Below, one piece after another: positions 1-8,922 of a stretch of 64,000 nt of DNA (its first letter is position 1; the number at the start of each line of letters is the position of its first letter). This stretch comes from Harmothoe impar. Taxonomy: Eukaryota > Annelida > Polychaeta > Phyllodocida > Polynoidae. Location: contig OX381704.1 of NCBI GenBank assembly GCA_947462335.1, positions 23,018,442 through 23,082,441 of the forward strand, given 5' to 3'. Made by a program: the position numbers and the translations under genes. Below the pieces are notes generated by a model, which saw only the letters and a list, made by a program, of their open reading frames with translations, was not told the DNA's origin and searched no databases.

Positions 1-254
1 CAGCGGAGGGCTGCCTCACCAAGGGATGATCCCTGTAAGGTCACCGGTATCAAGGTCACAAGGGGCATCTCAAAGCAAACCAAGCTGACTGCCCTAGACA
101 CATGATTAGCCAGCGGCTGGTAGTACTTGTGGGTAGAATAGCACTGAGAAGTGATAAAAGAAGATCTAAAGGAAAGCAATCCCAGTATGTCACATATAGG
201 CCCGGCTGTTAATAAATGTGGGATGAGGTTTATTTAGCCCTAGTAGCGTCCTTG

Positions 255-456
255 CATTCTACAACGAGAGATGGCGCCATTTAAGCTGAATGTCTCTCTG
301 TACAGATGCGGCCATCTTTACCCACTGGTGGCCAAAGTATGATAACTGATGTAATCGGGTTTAAGTTCAGACCTAGAATGTGTTGGGAGAGTGCCACCTC
401 TGCCACATATTTAAACCACCCAGAGAGGGATTCCTCCATCGACCTGTCTCAGAATG
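255..456 (-). mobile_element. CATTCT-family MITE-like repeat, copy 1
   Basis: This is one of five diverged copies in the window of a ~170-230 bp element. It begins CATTCT, followed within a few bases by GAGAGATGGCGCCAT, and ends with a box resembling CGATCTCTGTCTGAGAATG, so the tips form a short imperfect inverted repeat. An internal box resembling CTCTCTGTACAGATRCGGCCAT is shared with the other copies. No protein is encoded. The superfamily is unknown. The boundaries come from comparing the copies with each other. Confidence 0.55.
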
Positions 457-1643
457 GTGTTCCGGTGGGAATCAAACCTTGCACCTATTTCCGGTGGGAA
501 GGCGATCTGTGCTGAAGTCATCTGAGGGCATCAGTAGCGGTGTGGCTGGACATAAGGCACGCCCAGCCTCCCTGCCCAGACCACTGTGGCCACTGACACA
601 TAGTGAATTAAGCTACCAAATAGGCTATAGATCTTAGCATTATCAGTTAATGAATGAAGTAGGGGATCTTTTCAGCTGCTTTTGTGAAGATTGAAGGATC
701 CTTTCAGCTGCTTTAATTAAGAGTAGTTTTTGCGAAGACTTCTAGTAATCCATGTATGTAAAACCTGCGATGGTATTGCGATGGTAACATAATTTAAGGA
801 TCTTTTTGTTTAAAATTCCTGAAACTGGAATGATCTTAACCTTAAGGTACAACCTGTTTTGTTCGTATCTAATGTTACGGTTTGCAATACCTAACTAGTA
901 TGATATATGACATGAAATTGCTGCGAGCTATTAGTTGCTAGCTAAACCAGAAATAAATAAGTTTTTTTTGTTAAGTCAAAGATAAGATATGTAAGGGTCT
1001 CTTTAGGTTGTGGGCACACGAACTCGTTAGGGTGATGGGTGATAGTATGTTAGATTTCTTACTAGTTTATTAGGTGGGGGGGGGGGAGCAACCTCAGTGA
1101 AGATGTTCAATAAGTTGTACAAGCCTCCAGTTGTGTACTCGTTGAGCAACTCTCACTCTCTCTCTCTCTATATATATATACCTTCTAGAACCTACCACGT
1201 CTTTAGCTCTTACTGTGACTCGTGCTTACTTCACTGAGGCTTTAATCATTAATAACCAAGTGTAGACTTTCTACAAAAGTCCAAACTGTGAAGCATGTTT
1301 ACAAGGCTTTTCAGCATAAAGTCTGCCGCAGTAGCCAGTGGTTGAACCTGTTGGTCTGACCCCCAAGTTAAAATCCCTCCCACCAGCAGGTAAACACGTT
1401 AGGCAGTCTCTCACCCGGCTTCATCCTAACATTTAGACTCTATTCTCCTAAATAGAGGGCTTCAACCTGTTGTACCACATTGTAACGGCTCTATACCCTA
1501 TGGCATTCTACCTACACAGAAAGGCTTAGGCTGAAAAACGGTGGGAAGCTGGCAGCGCCCTGACGGGTCAGTGGCACCTTGCCGTGGGCCTCCTCACTGA
1601 TTGATGGCGCATCAGCCTGATGCAATTTACCCGGCTCTGGCCG
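457..1643. other. Intergenic stretch, no gene seen
   Basis: No supported coding region. It contains a run of twelve or so G at about 1075-1087 and a CT/TA microsatellite. The rest is ordinary sequence of mixed composition in which I recognise nothing. Confidence 0.6.
1149..1181. repeat. (CT)n(TA)n microsatellite
   Basis: A compound dinucleotide repeat in which CT units pass directly into TA units, about 30 bp long. It is a simple sequence with no evident function. Confidence 0.85.
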
Positions 1644-1858
1644 CATTCTCCGAGTCAGAGGCCGGCTGAGGGATCCCTCTCTGAGGGGTCCAAATTGCTA
1701 CCAGAGCCTGGCAGAGGCACAACTCTCCTAAACCATTCTCATTCTCGTCTCAAATCCAGTGGCTTAAATCATTATGGATTAGCCTCTGTGGCTGATGATA
1801 TGGCCGTGGCAATACAGAGAGGTACTCCTCAGATGGCATCAGCTCTCAGTACAGAATG
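1644..1858 (+). mobile_element. CATTCT-family MITE-like repeat, copy 2
   Basis: Opposite orientation to copy 1. It runs from CATTCTCCGAGTCAGAG to AGCTCTCAGTACAGAATG. The shared inner boxes CCCTCTCTGAGGGGTCCAAA and AATACAGAGAGGTA are present, and the former is nearly identical in copy 4. Confidence 0.55.
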
Positions 1859-2188
1859 GTGTTGCTATGGGAGCAGATTGTGAGTTGGGGGGGAGCAGCT
1901 CATCGTCAAGGTGTTGGGGTGCGGCAGCTACAGGTAATGGGCTGTCAGTGTGGGGACGGCAGAGCTGTGATATACCTTATCTCCCTCATGCTCATGAATT
2001 GCTGAGTCATGGTCCTGGTTGTGGGTGAGGTCGGTGAATGGAAATCTGATTAGTTCTGCTCGCATTAAGTTAAAGGTTGCTCTAGATATTACATGTCTAC
2101 CTTCTTTCCTATTCATGTGTGTTCTCAAACCCAGGCTAAGATTCTGGTAAATATTGTTCATATATTCATGTTTGCTTCCTTGTCCATG
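1859..2188. other. Intergenic flank of the provirus
   Basis: Host flank up to the target duplication. It contains one GAGCAGCTC 9-mer at 1893. No gene seen. Confidence 0.5.
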
Positions 2189-2192
2189 CATT
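2189..2192. other. Target site duplication CATT (left)
   Basis: CATT directly precedes the left LTR and is repeated directly after the right LTR at 16471-16474. Four bases is the usual duplication length for gypsy-class integrases. Confidence 0.85.
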
Positions 2193-2895
2193 TGTCATAC
2201 AAGGAATCCCCTTAGTTGGGAGATCCCTTTAATATGAGGAAGTTGACTAAGTCTTGAGGTCTTGTAGTATAGTTGGTATTTATTACAAGTTGACAGCAAT
2301 AGTACAGTAAGTACAATGTAGGTTCCACTCAGTTACACCTATCCACACAATAATATAGGTCTTGGTAAATATACCTAATAACCCTGAGGTTAGTACTGGA
2401 CTAGAGCCAAGGGGGTCCTACACCATGTCTGATAGTTGGGCCTAGTAGGGCATAGCCTATAGCCTTGTTCTCAGTCAGTGGAGAGGGCCTTGCTCAGTGG
2501 TGTCCAAGTGTAGAGTGAGGATGGAGATGCCCAGTGCTGGGACCTGACCCTATTTAAGGGGGCCAGGCTACCAGCATGGCATCTTGAGTGTTAGTGTCAG
2601 TTGACAGTGGTTGGAGGGCTGTAACAGTCAGAGAGACAGTCACACAATACCCCTCCATAGTTTGTCTACCCCTGTTAGTGTACATCAAAGGGGTGACCCT
2701 TATGCTGGTCTGTGGGAAACAATGTGCGGGATGAGCGTCGCCTGGCGGCGGCGGGAGTGCCGACTGGAGCGCCGCCTATGCGGGCCGGCGCGCGCCTGCG
2801 TGTGCCGGCGGCGGGAGTAGCGTCTCCCGCCGTCGGCTTGAACACGCGGGCGCCCGCAGCGCCGGGCTCGCCGGGCTCGCCGGTCATACCTGACA
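2193..2895 (-). repeat. 3' LTR of the provirus
   Basis: 703 bp. On the plus strand it begins TGTCATAC and ends ACCTGACA, so the termini are TG..CA with a 5 bp inverted tip TGTCA/TGACA. Every base I compared matches the other LTR at a constant offset of 13575. In the element's sense, U3 opens with a CpG- and GC-rich block (plus 2713-2893), has a TTAAATA box at 2557-2551 and an AATAAA signal at 2284-2279. That order suits U3-R-U5 with a short U5. Confidence 0.95.
2279..2284 (-). terminator. AATAAA polyadenylation signal in 3' LTR
   Basis: The minus strand reads AATAAA inside CTTGTAATAAATAC, 86 bases before the end of the LTR and downstream of the TATA-like box. This is the expected place for the signal that ends the genomic RNA. 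The same site occurs in the 5' LTR at 15854-15859. Confidence 0.6.
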
Positions 2896-2909
2896 GGTGC
2901 CTCCCCCTC
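2896..2909 (-). other. Candidate polypurine tract
   Basis: In the element's sense GAGGGGGAGG lies five bases before the 3' LTR. A purine run next to the 3' LTR primes plus-strand DNA synthesis in LTR elements. The short gap to the LTR is slightly unusual, so the assignment is moderate. Confidence 0.5.
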
Positions 2910-4443
2910 GGGAAAAAGGACAACTCTCCGTCAGTTGTCATTCCATCTAAAAATTTGGGGTGAATTTTGGAATTTTGTCCACAATTTTTGGTGGCAAATA
3001 GAATTTACCTTTTTTTTTTTTTTTTTTTGTTTTTTGTAGTGAAGTACACTTTTTTTGTAATATAGATGATGTGAGAGTATGTAAATACCAAAGGTCTGGG
3101 GAGAATTTTGGTTTTGTGCTTGGCTAGTCATCTACATTATATACAGTGTAATCTTAACTATAAGGTATGTAAACCTTGTTTGTACCAACTTGGTACTTTC
3201 TTAATCACATAGTTATACAGTGTAGTAATACATTGTGTCTTTATCTGACACTTTTCAAATCATGGTTTGAGTTATATACACAGTATGGTACATCTTTGTC
3301 TTAATTCTAAAACATGATGAAAAAATGTGTTATCAAGTAATAGGCTGTCTTTGGTGAATAGGTGCTTTGTGGAACTGAGTGGATTTTGATATATCAATGT
3401 TCACATGTGAATACAAATATACAGAGTATAATGCAGATTATGCAAAATCTTATGATAATCTTTTACAAACTTTTTTGTTTGATACCAAAAAAACCAAGGC
3501 CACTTTTATATAAAAGTAGGCCAACCGGCTTGAAGTTTGTTTTGTTATTTCTAGATAGCGCTTATCTTTGGATTTGCGTGATATAGCAATCAGTAATGTA
3601 CATTTCATGCATAGTTATGTGCTTAGATAAGTGTTCATAATTGTGTCATCTGACATTTTGCATTACTTAAGTTTGTAAGTTTGTATGTACAAATACAGTC
3701 CTTTTTATGCAGATATTTTGTCCTTATCCGGTGGAGGGTAAGTATTCATAATGTCATAAAAATGACTTGGTATCTTGTTTCTGCATTGATAGTTGAATCT
3801 TACGAGATTCTTGGTGTTGGCAATTTGCAACTTGTGGATCTACACTTTGATCAGAAATGTCTTTGCAGTGGGCCGCTGCTGTGAGATTTAAGTCTTTTGT
3901 GTAGTATCCTAGGGTTAGTCAGCGGACTATCTCCCTTTTTGCTTCATGTTTCACTGTAAATAGTCTTACATAATACAAAGGTATACAGTGTAAAATACAG
4001 TGCAAATACAGTGTTATATACAAACATGTTTGATTAGCAATTTAGATTGTAATAATACAATTTCATACATATAAATGCATGTTTGAGCAAGTTTGACATG
4101 GTTAAGAGTACGCAATTGTTTATGTAAAACTTCAATTTTTCAAAAATTGGCTGTTTCATTTTGGGAAACCTTAAAATTGATTCCCTGATACTACTGACAC
4201 ACACTGAGACCTTGCTTTGACCTTGGGATTGTGAGAGTTTGAAAATTTTGCACCTTGAGCAGATTTTTGAGTGGCACCTTGAGGCTATTGTGTCATGCGG
4301 CGCAAGATGCGGCGTGTGCCGCGGTGACACCGGTGGTTGACACCTTTTGGTGAGCAGATCATGTGCCTTCTCATGGACTTGTCACCTGAAGTGAGGGGAT
4401 CACTTCAGAGGGTGAACAGTGTCATTTGGGGGTGGGGAGGGGT
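2910..4443. other. AT-rich non-coding part of the provirus 3' region
   Basis: No supported ORF on either strand. It includes a T-run at about 3010-3028 and several TACAGTGTA-like motifs. Composition becomes more GC-rich after about 4260, just upstream of the antisense promoter, where GCGGCGCAAGATGCGGCGTG occurs. It may hold the antisense gene's upstream control region. Confidence 0.5.
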
Positions 4444-4474
4444 TATAAAGGCTGTGTAGACCACAGTAGGGTCA
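4444..4474 (+). promoter_or_regulatory. Core promoter of the antisense gene (TATA + initiator)
   Basis: TATAAAG starts at 4444, and TCACTT with its A at 4474 lies 30 bases downstream, the normal spacing for a TATA box and an initiator. The ATG follows 34 bases later. It is oriented opposite to the provirus genes, so it would drive a plus-strand transcript independent of the LTRs. Confidence 0.6.
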
Positions 4475-4507
4475 CTTATTCCTTGAGTACCCTTGAGATA
4501 ACGCAGT

Positions 4508-5116
4508 ATGGCGCATATGGCAATTTTGGAGGACGAGTTGGAGGCTGTACCTGAGGTACTTGCATATCTCCCTGAGGCCTGGCTGCAGGGTGACATGCAG
4601 GCCCTAGACCTGTGGTTAGGTGATCAAAACACCTTGGAGGGGCTGACTCCTGGTACTCCTTTTAGGAGTATTTTGAGTCGGTATGACTCAGTAAGGACGC
4701 GGTGGTTGCATAAAGTCCGGCACGACATTGCCAGTTTTGGTGATGTTTTGGTGTGCCGTCATCACGGCTGGTACTTCCTTGGTGCTGGCGGGATTTCCAT
4801 GCGCAGGGCGGCATCTCTGGAGCTGTTGGCTCAGGCCCTACGTGATCTGGATGGATATGACCCGCGACTGCTTTTCACCAGAAATGATGGGGTCATCTGG
4901 GACTTCCTATTGGCTGTCGGCCTATGTGCTTACACGGTGACAGGTGATGCTGCAGACAGCGCTGAGCATGCTTTGTCTACTTTGGAGGCACGTTTTGTCC
5001 AGTGGAGGGAGGAGAACGAGTGGCTCTTCAGTGAAGATACGTGGATTGGATCTCCTGCCGCTGCCGAGTTGGCCGAGTCCTGGGAGGCCTTGGGATGGGG
5101 GGACTATAACAACTAG
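4508..5116 (+). CDS. Antisense accessory protein of the provirus, 202 aa, unknown function
   Basis: An ORF on the strand opposite gag-pol-env, lying between the end of env and the 3' LTR and convergent with env (97 bases between the two stops). It has its own TATA box and initiator, and A at -3 and G at +4 around the ATG. The protein is acidic (opening MAHMAILEDELEAV), tryptophan-rich (about ten W, for example WREENEWLF and WEALGWGDY) and looks globular, with no signal peptide or obvious membrane span. A central HHGWYFLGAGG segment and amphipathic stretches such as LELLAQALRDLDGY are notable. I recognise no family. It is more GC-rich than the AT-rich DNA before it, which suggests a captured gene. 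Position and orientation resemble the antisense regulator HBZ of HTLV-1, but I see no sequence similarity and this is only an analogy. Confidence 0.65.
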   Translation: MAHMAILEDELEAVPEVLAYLPEAWLQGDMQALDLWLGDQNTLEGLTPGTPFRSILSRYDSVRTRWLHKVRHDIASFGDVLVCRHHGWYFLGAGGISMRRAASLELLAQALRDLDGYDPRLLFTRNDGVIWDFLLAVGLCAYTVTGDAADSAEHALSTLEARFVQWREENEWLFSEDTWIGSPAAAELAESWEALGWGDYNN

Positions 5117-5212
5117 TGGGTGGCCTCTATAAATGTCAATATAAACGGTCCTTTTCAGGGCCAACCAACTTTTCACAAAAGTTTTGGTCAGTCTCAATCC
5201 TGTATAATTGTG

Positions 5213-7831
5213 TTATTCTTCCCCATGTACTTTCTCACTAGTTACAGCTGTAGGTGGTTGGGTGAGTATGGTGAGTACATTTTTGAATGTATTGGTGCTC
5301 TCTCTTTGGTCGTCAATTATGATGTTTTCCAGCTTTGATTCATGGGTATCCATGGTGACAGGCTGGGGTGAAATGTCATTTTGTAGTAACATGGCAAAAT
5401 CTAGATTAGGTTCCCTGAGCGCTGGTATTATGCTGAACCTGGCACGCCATGGTAGATTGATAGTTTCTGGCAGTAAATATGCGGTCTCTCCTTTCTTAGT
5501 AGTAATTACTACTGGTCCATTCCATTCAAATACTAGTCTTGGGAGAGGGTACATTTTTATAATCATATCTCTGTATGTTGGGGCTGAAGCTTTTATAATT
5601 GTATCAAACTCATGTGGCACTGGACGCAAGGGGAAGGAGAAGTTGGTGTCTCCTTTGTAGACTTTTAGTACTACTGTGGGATTTGTCCTCTTAGTGACTT
5701 TTCCCTTTCCACAGTGCTTGGTTGCCATACTCTTTAGATATTTGGTCAGCCTGTAGGCTGAGTAAATAGTGAGTGTGAATAGTATGGCTATGATAAGAGT
5801 ATGGGTCTCCTGGATAGTTAGAATAGGGGTGGGGCCCTGTTCTATTGGTGCCGTGGTGGTGTCCTTCTTGTATAGGGTTTCGAAGGCTTTTTCCATAGGC
5901 TTCTCTGTGACAAATCTATATGCTTTTGCCGTTGGCATATAAGCTAGTAGTGTGGATCCTCTGTGCATTTTGAATAGGGTGTATGTGGCCAAAATTGTAG
6001 CTATAACCGAAAGTATCATTGGTATGATAGATGCTGCTGGATGCCGTGCAAATTTGTATAGATAGGACTCTATTAGTCTATTTTCCAGTGGCTTAGCCAG
6101 GCTGGAGGCATCATCAAGCAGGGTTTTTGCGAATGGGTTTAGGTCTAGTAATGTTGATTCATCAATATTACTTGATTTCCTTAACATATCTAGTGTCCTG
6201 GATAGGTTGACCTTCGGAAAAGGTGGCAGATTTGCCTTGGAGTCTGGTCCAATTTCTTTGATTTCATTTAGAGCCGCGAGAAAAGGTAGGTTTATGGTCT
6301 CCAAAGCATAGTGAAATGAAATTGTAGTGTTGCATGGCAACCTAGAATTTGGTAGTGAATAGTGATCTATATTCACTGTACATAGGCATGGTACACCTAT
6401 GATTGAGTGTGATGGTGCTTTGTGAGTAGTAGCTGGTTTCCCGTGACACATAACTGTGTAGGTGGGAGAATTTGTGGTCACAAGATATTCATCTTGTGAG
6501 ATGGCTACAGCGTGTGAGATAGGTCTCTTCAAGGGTGAAATAGTAAATTGGCACATTTCCTTGACTTGCTGAGCTTGGTTCAAATAAATTGCTACTGTGC
6601 ATGTAGGTACATGTCTATGGATTCTCGGGCTAGTTTTGGTACAAATTTTGATCTTAGTTCCTGGACAGGTTAGCATATCTGCATTTGTTAGTTCAATAAA
6701 TAGTGAACCATCTTCAGAGATAGCCAAGAATTTGACATCAGTAATTAATTGGGTTACTCCCTTTGTAGGTGTCTCCTTGGTGTTGATTGGTACTGGTGTA
6801 GTTACCAGTTGAAATACTCTGAAGGTGGAGACGGTGGATGCTACAATGATATCCAGGTGGATGTATATGTGCCGTTCCGAATAGGTGTAGGATATCATTC
6901 TTTGGGAATAATAGTAGTCAAGGTCAGTTATGGCGACCTTTGATCCTGGTGAGTGTATTCTGAGTGTCCTGTCCAGATCATTCAGATGCTCCGTTAGTTC
7001 AGCTGGTGGTACTATGTCAGCAGTCATAATGCCTGCTGATAGCATCCTGAGTGCTGATGTGGTGCGCTGCAATGCTTGCAGATAGTTCATTCTTGCTACA
7101 ATAATGGTGAGTGCATCAGTTAAAATTTGGATCTTCCTTCTTTGTGTGTGCTCGTGATTTGCATAAGTGTTCAGAGATGTGGTCATATTTTGAGCCCATA
7201 AATTCATATTTTGGCCTAGAGTGTTCATGGTTTGGTCTAGCATACTTTTATCCTTAACATATGCCTTGACAAATTTGTCTTGGCGTTGTGTGACCTTATC
7301 AATTAATATAGCTGCTTCTTTGTCTTGCTTGGAAAAAGCTTCTAGAATGCCGTCTATGTTCTTTATCTGGTCCATGACCTCTTTGACGTCATCTAGTGTG
7401 GCAAGACCTATTGCTCCTCTGAAGAGTGGGGCTAGGAACCCAAGTGGTGCTCTTCTGTACCTTCCTTGACTATTAATTGGATTTGATAGGAACAAATGGA
7501 TGGATGCTAAGGTAGAGTTAATTTCCTTGTCTGTTATGTCTATTAACAGATCTAGTTCCCTTGCTTGCTGTAATATCTGACTGGTAGAACTGTCGTCATG
7601 CAGGGTAGGAAATGTCAGTGCCATAACCTGGTCCAGTATTTTGGTTTCGGTCTCTGGTGGAGCAGGTATATGGTATGGTATTGCCAATATCATGGTTGTG
7701 GTATCGTGCCCATTGACCAATGGTTCAGGTAATGGCTCATATATGGCTCCAACGTTCTGTCTAACGGTGGGCACATATGTGATGGCTTGAGAAGTGGCCA
7801 TCATCACTAGTAGTAGGATTGGCTTTAGCAT
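5213..7831 (-). CDS. env: Env: class I-like fusion glycoprotein, 872 aa
   Basis: Third sense ORF of the provirus, the presumed surface glycoprotein for membrane fusion. It opens with a hydrophobic signal peptide (MLKPILLLVMMATSQA). A furin-type RYRR site lies at residues 124-127, directly followed by a hydrophobic glycine/alanine-rich stretch (APLGFLAPLFRGAIGLAT) fitting a fusion peptide, then helix-rich sequence with several N-x-S/T sites. A membrane span lies near residues 600-622 and a second hydrophobic segment near 674-694. A tail of about 170 residues follows, unusually long. The organisation matches the F-type envelope proteins of errantiviruses and baculoviruses, but the cleavage is much nearer the N-terminus than in retroviral Env. 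The exact family is not assigned. A splice acceptor abuts the ATG, so it is probably made from a spliced mRNA. Confidence 0.85.
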   Translation of the reverse strand: MLKPILLLVMMATSQAITYVPTVRQNVGAIYEPLPEPLVNGHDTTTMILAIPYHIPAPPETETKILDQVMALTFPTLHDDSSTSQILQQARELDLLIDITDKEINSTLASIHLFLSNPINSQGRYRRAPLGFLAPLFRGAIGLATLDDVKEVMDQIKNIDGILEAFSKQDKEAAILIDKVTQRQDKFVKAYVKDKSMLDQTMNTLGQNMNLWAQNMTTSLNTYANHEHTQRRKIQILTDALTIIVARMNYLQALQRTTSALRMLSAGIMTADIVPPAELTEHLNDLDRTLRIHSPGSKVAITDLDYYYSQRMISYTYSERHIYIHLDIIVASTVSTFRVFQLVTTPVPINTKETPTKGVTQLITDVKFLAISEDGSLFIELTNADMLTCPGTKIKICTKTSPRIHRHVPTCTVAIYLNQAQQVKEMCQFTISPLKRPISHAVAISQDEYLVTTNSPTYTVMCHGKPATTHKAPSHSIIGVPCLCTVNIDHYSLPNSRLPCNTTISFHYALETINLPFLAALNEIKEIGPDSKANLPPFPKVNLSRTLDMLRKSSNIDESTLLDLNPFAKTLLDDASSLAKPLENRLIESYLYKFARHPAASIIPMILSVIATILATYTLFKMHRGSTLLAYMPTAKAYRFVTEKPMEKAFETLYKKDTTTAPIEQGPTPILTIQETHTLIIAILFTLTIYSAYRLTKYLKSMATKHCGKGKVTKRTNPTVVLKVYKGDTNFSFPLRPVPHEFDTIIKASAPTYRDMIIKMYPLPRLVFEWNGPVVITTKKGETAYLLPETINLPWRARFSIIPALREPNLDFAMLLQNDISPQPVTMDTHESKLENIIIDDQRESTNTFKNVLTILTQPPTAVTSEKVHGEE

Positions 7832-7833
7832 GC

Positions 7834-7835
7834 CT
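7834..7835 (-). promoter_or_regulatory. Splice acceptor for env mRNA
   Basis: In the element's sense the sequence ATATTTTATATTTCAG ends two bases before the env ATG, a pyrimidine/T-rich tract followed by CAG. Errantiviruses and retroviruses make Env from a spliced RNA, so this is a good candidate 3' splice site. I could not fix the matching donor. Confidence 0.6.
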
Positions 7836-8922
7836 GAAATATAAAATATATTCTATGTCTTAGTAAGACTTCTACTAGTGTTTTTGCAATATACTTAGGT
7901 TTAAATTGGTTTGCTGATTTTGTGAGCTATCCTTTTTGCTTATGTGAAGTATCCACTTGGCACTGCCTCTGTGTACATAGTTTTTGAGAGCAGAAATCCT
8001 GGTTGGTCCCAATAGTAATATAATAATCAATGTAGTGTTTGAACTGTACCTTTTTCCATGATCAAGCTAGTGTTGGCTTAATGTCCAATCTGTGCTAGAG
8101 TCCTTTCCCAAGATTGTAGTAACTGGGTATGATATTGTAGAGTGGGTGTGGTCTGCTTTCTGACAGAGTCCCTCCTACTATAGGAGAACTGGTATGGCTA
8201 GGACCAGCTGGTGTGTACCTGACTGCTGCAGGAGTAGAACTGGTGAGTTGGCTATGGAGTCAGGGCATCTTATGTAGCCCACCCTACCCTCATCCATTGA
8301 GGGCCTGGCTTTGTTTCCCTGATGGCTGGTGCCGGCCATCAGTGTCAGCTGACTGACTGGGGTAATTATGTCTGGGGTAATTAGTGTGGACTACCTGCAT
8401 CTGTGGGGGTTTGATTTCCCTGGCAAGTGTGTGGGTCCTTTGAAGGGTAAGGGTGTGTCTAGACAGTAGTCTCTTGGCATAGCACGCTCTGTTTCATGTA
8501 CTTTACAGGATTTAGGTTCAAACATTTCCATTGTGCATTCTTTCAAGGATGCTAGCCTTTGATGCAAAATATGATAATTGTGGTTTCTTCAAGCTTGGGT
8601 TGCTAATCCCTTTAGGTAGTCTCTTTTGGCTTTTGTGTGTAGCCTTTTGGGTTTCAGACTTCAACCCTGTAGTAATCTGTCCTTTGATTCTACTTTGTGT
8701 GCACATTGTTTTTGTAACCTATATAGTGTATATTGTCTTTTCTGTCCTTTGTGTGGGTTCAACATCCTATGCTGATATGAAATTTCCTACTTATCATTCT
8801 TGATTTGGACAGTTGTTGGAAAATTAATTTCCTTCATATAGAATGTATATACTTATTTGACTATTATTCATAGTCTGTGGGTATAGATATTCCATATGAT
8901 CATGTCAATATATAAAAGTAAT
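7836..8922. other. pol-env spacer of the provirus
   Basis: About 1.1 kb between the pol stop and env. It has a 62-codon basic frame in the sense direction (8518-8706) and a 90-codon hydrophobic frame on the other strand (8531-8803), neither convincing. It probably contains the branch point for env splicing. Confidence 0.5.

Noticed and set aside
2551..2600. Plus-strand TATTTAAG plus TCAGTTG as an antisense LTR promoter
   Set aside because: The distance (about 48 bases) is too long for a TATA-initiator pair; the box fits the sense direction equally well.
5208..5660. 150-codon plus-strand frame opposite env
   Set aside because: It is the antisense shadow of the env 3' end, without promoter signals; env has clear protein features on the other strand.
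8531..8803. Hydrophobic 90-codon plus-strand frame in the pol-env spacer
   Set aside because: Two hydrophobic stretches would make a second antisense protein tempting, but I see no TATA/initiator pair and the T-rich composition alone gives such residues.
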